Part shown: one piece after another, positions 5,738-7,061 of the stretch
Position numbering within the stretch: position 1 is the first letter of the stretch
How the letters are laid out: the number at the start of each line of letters is the position of its first letter
From: Acidobacteriota bacterium
GTDB taxonomy: Bacteria; Acidobacteriota; Polarisedimenticolia; J045
Assembly: GCA_027064265.1 (NCBI GenBank)
Contig: JAMOQA010000276.1
Location: forward strand, 1 to 7,061
Reading direction: 5' to 3'
DNA length: 7,061 bases
Notes under the pieces: generated by a model
Database searches by the model: none
Seen by the model: the letters and a program-made list of their open reading frames with translations, nothing else
What the model was told of the DNA's origin: nothing
Made by a program: the position numbers and the translations under genes

Positions 5738-7061
5738 TCGAGGCGTACCTGGTCCACCACTTCGTGGAACGGTCGGCGGCCCGGGACCCGGACCGGGTCT
5801 TCGTCGTCGAGGGGGACACGGGCGCCCGGGCGACCTACGGGGAGACCCTCGCCGGCGCCCACCGGTTCGCCCGGCTGCTCCACGACCAGGGAATCCGGCG
5901 GGGCGACCGGGTCGGTCTCCTGGCGAAGAACTCCCGGCTGTACGTCGAGGCCTACTACGGCATCCTGGCCGCCGGGGCGATCGCCGTCCCGCTGAACACC
6001 GCCGCCGACGGCCCGACGTTGCGGGGCTTCCTCCACGACTGCGGCGCCCGGGCGCTGGTCGCGGGCCCGGGCTTCCGGCGCCCGGTCACCGAGGCGATCG
6101 GGACGCTGCCGGACCTCGAGCTGCTCCTCGTCGACGACCCCGCCGCCATCGACCCGCTTCCCGCGCACGTGCGGGCGCTGCCCCTCTCGGCGGCGGAGGA
6201 GGTCCCGGCCTCTCCCCCGGACCTCCTCCTGATCGACCAGGACGTGGCGGCGATCGTCTACACGTCGGGGAGCACGGGGCGGCCCCGCGGGGCGACCCTC
6301 ACGCACCTGAACATCGTGACGAATACCCGCTCGATCGTCTCCTACCTCGGGCTCGGGCCCGACGACCGGGTGCTCCAGATCCTGCCGTTCTACTACGTCT
6401 ACGGGAAGTCCCTCCTCAACACCCACGCCCTCGTCGGGGGGAGCATCGTCATCGAGAACCGGTTCCTCTTCCCGAACACGGCCCTCGACACCCTGGAGCG
6501 CGAGCGCTGCACCGGCCTCTCCGGCGTGCCCTCGACCTTCGCCATCCTGCTCAACCGGTCCAACCTGGCCGAGCGGGAGCTGCCGGACCTCAGGTACGTC
6601 ACCCAGGCCGGCGGCGGGATGAGCCCGGAACTGACCCGCCGCCTGGTCGCCGCGCTCCCGGGCAAGAAGATCTTCGTCATGTACGGGGCGACCGAGGCGT
6701 CCGCGCGCCTCAGCTGGCTCGACCCGGAGGACCTGCCCCGGAAGATCGGCTCCATCGGGAAGCCGATCCCGAACGTGGAACTCCGCGTGCTCCGCGAGGA
6801 CGGGACCGAGGCTGCGCCCGGGGAGGTCGGCGAGATCGTCGCCCGCGGGACGAACATCATGCGCGGGTACTGGAACGACCCGGTCGAGACGGCGAAGGTC
6901 CTCGACGAGCACGGCTACCACACCGGAGACCTCGGGAAGGTGGACGAGGACGGGTTCTTCTGGGTGGTCGGCCGCAAGAAGGACATGATCAAGGCGGGCG
7001 CGCACCGGGTCTCCGCCAAGGAGATCGAGGACGCGATCGTCGAGTTCCCGGAGGTCCACCT
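5734..7061 (+). CDS. AMP-forming acyl ligase (ANL superfamily), 3' end beyond window
   Basis: The first 442 codons of an adenylate-forming enzyme that activates a carboxylic acid as acyl-AMP and transfers it to a thiol, either CoA or the neighbouring ACP. Core motifs are the P-loop-like A3 YTSGSTGRPRGA at 176-187, A5 YGATEA at 317-322, A7 YHTGDLG at 395-401 and the hinge A8 GRKKDMIKAGAHRVSAKEIE at 413-432. The catalytic A10 lysine lies beyond base 7061. The start is ATG 5734, overlapping the ACP stop; translation probably re-initiates from the ACP. The N-terminus (YLVHHFVERSA) resembles acyl-CoA ligases described from exosortase A-associated loci, but substrate class cannot be decided: fatty acid, aryl acid or amino acid are all open. 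No condensation, ketosynthase or thioesterase domain is fused within the visible part, which argues against a modular NRPS/PKS. Confidence 0.93.
   Translation, partial: MIEAYLVHHFVERSAARDPDRVFVVEGDTGARATYGETLAGAHRFARLLHDQGIRRGDRVGLLAKNSRLYVEAYYGILAAGAIAVPLNTAADGPTLRGFLHDCGARALVAGPGFRRPVTEAIGTLPDLELLLVDDPAAIDPLPAHVRALPLSAAEEVPASPPDLLLIDQDVAAIVYTSGSTGRPRGATLTHLNIVTNTRSIVSYLGLGPDDRVLQILPFYYVYGKSLLNTHALVGGSIVIENRFLFPNTALDTLERERCTGLSGVPSTFAILLNRSNLAERELPDLRYVTQAGGGMSPELTRRLVAALPGKKIFVMYGATEASARLSWLDPEDLPRKIGSIGKPIPNVELRVLREDGTEAAPGEVGEIVARGTNIMRGYWNDPVETAKVLDEHGYHTGDLGKVDEDGFFWVVGRKKDMIKAGAHRVSAKEIEDAIVEFPEVH

Noticed and set aside
3748..7059. Minus-strand open frame of about 1100 codons across the cupin, mutase, ACP and ligase genes
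   Set aside because: Four well-motivated genes lie on the plus strand. The antisense translation has no domain and is biased to R/D/V/G/P, a codon-bias artefact.

Overview
The DNA is very GC-rich (roughly 70% by eye), with tightly packed genes, strong GGAGG-type ribosome binding sites and two clear sigma-54 (-24/-12) promoters. This suggests a Gram-negative-type, high-GC bacterium, for example a deltaproteobacterium-like or related environmental lineage. The sequence alone does not fix the phylum. No rRNA, tRNA, CRISPR array, transposase or integrase was found.

Left half (1-3396, minus strand): three genes for exported proteins built from immunoglobulin-like folds. A 322-residue protein (signal peptide, fibronectin type III, IPT/TIG-like, Big_5-like; 2428-3396) is followed by a hairpin terminator candidate. 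Next comes a 609-residue paralogue (324-2153) with the same first four modules plus two more Big_5-like modules. A third FN3 protein (from 309, running off the left edge) starts 14 bases after the paralogue's stop codon and is almost certainly in its operon. Each of the two complete genes has its own sigma-54 promoter with the exact GG-N10-GC spacing, 57-64 bases before the start codon. A shared GATTACGAA-centred element lies about 125-135 bases upstream of each predicted transcription start, where enhancer-binding activators normally bind.

Right half (3680-7061, plus strand, divergent): a stand-alone mannose-6-phosphate isomerase-type cupin overlaps by four bases with a phosphomannomutase/phosphoglucomutase gene. 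After a 73-base gap comes an acyl carrier protein, whose stop codon overlaps the start of an AMP-forming acyl ligase that runs off the right edge. The first pair implies sugar-nucleotide (GDP-mannose type) supply. The second pair implies activation of an acyl group and its loading on a dedicated carrier.

Taken together, this looks like part of an exopolysaccharide or cell-surface locus, with secreted matrix-like proteins under sigma-54 control next to sugar and acyl activation genes. The mixture resembles exosortase/PEP-CTERM polysaccharide loci, but neither complete secreted protein has a PEP-CTERM tail and no exosortase is in view, so that link is an inference. The most interesting result is the paired sigma-54 promoters with a shared upstream element, which outlines a small regulon of secreted FN3 proteins.
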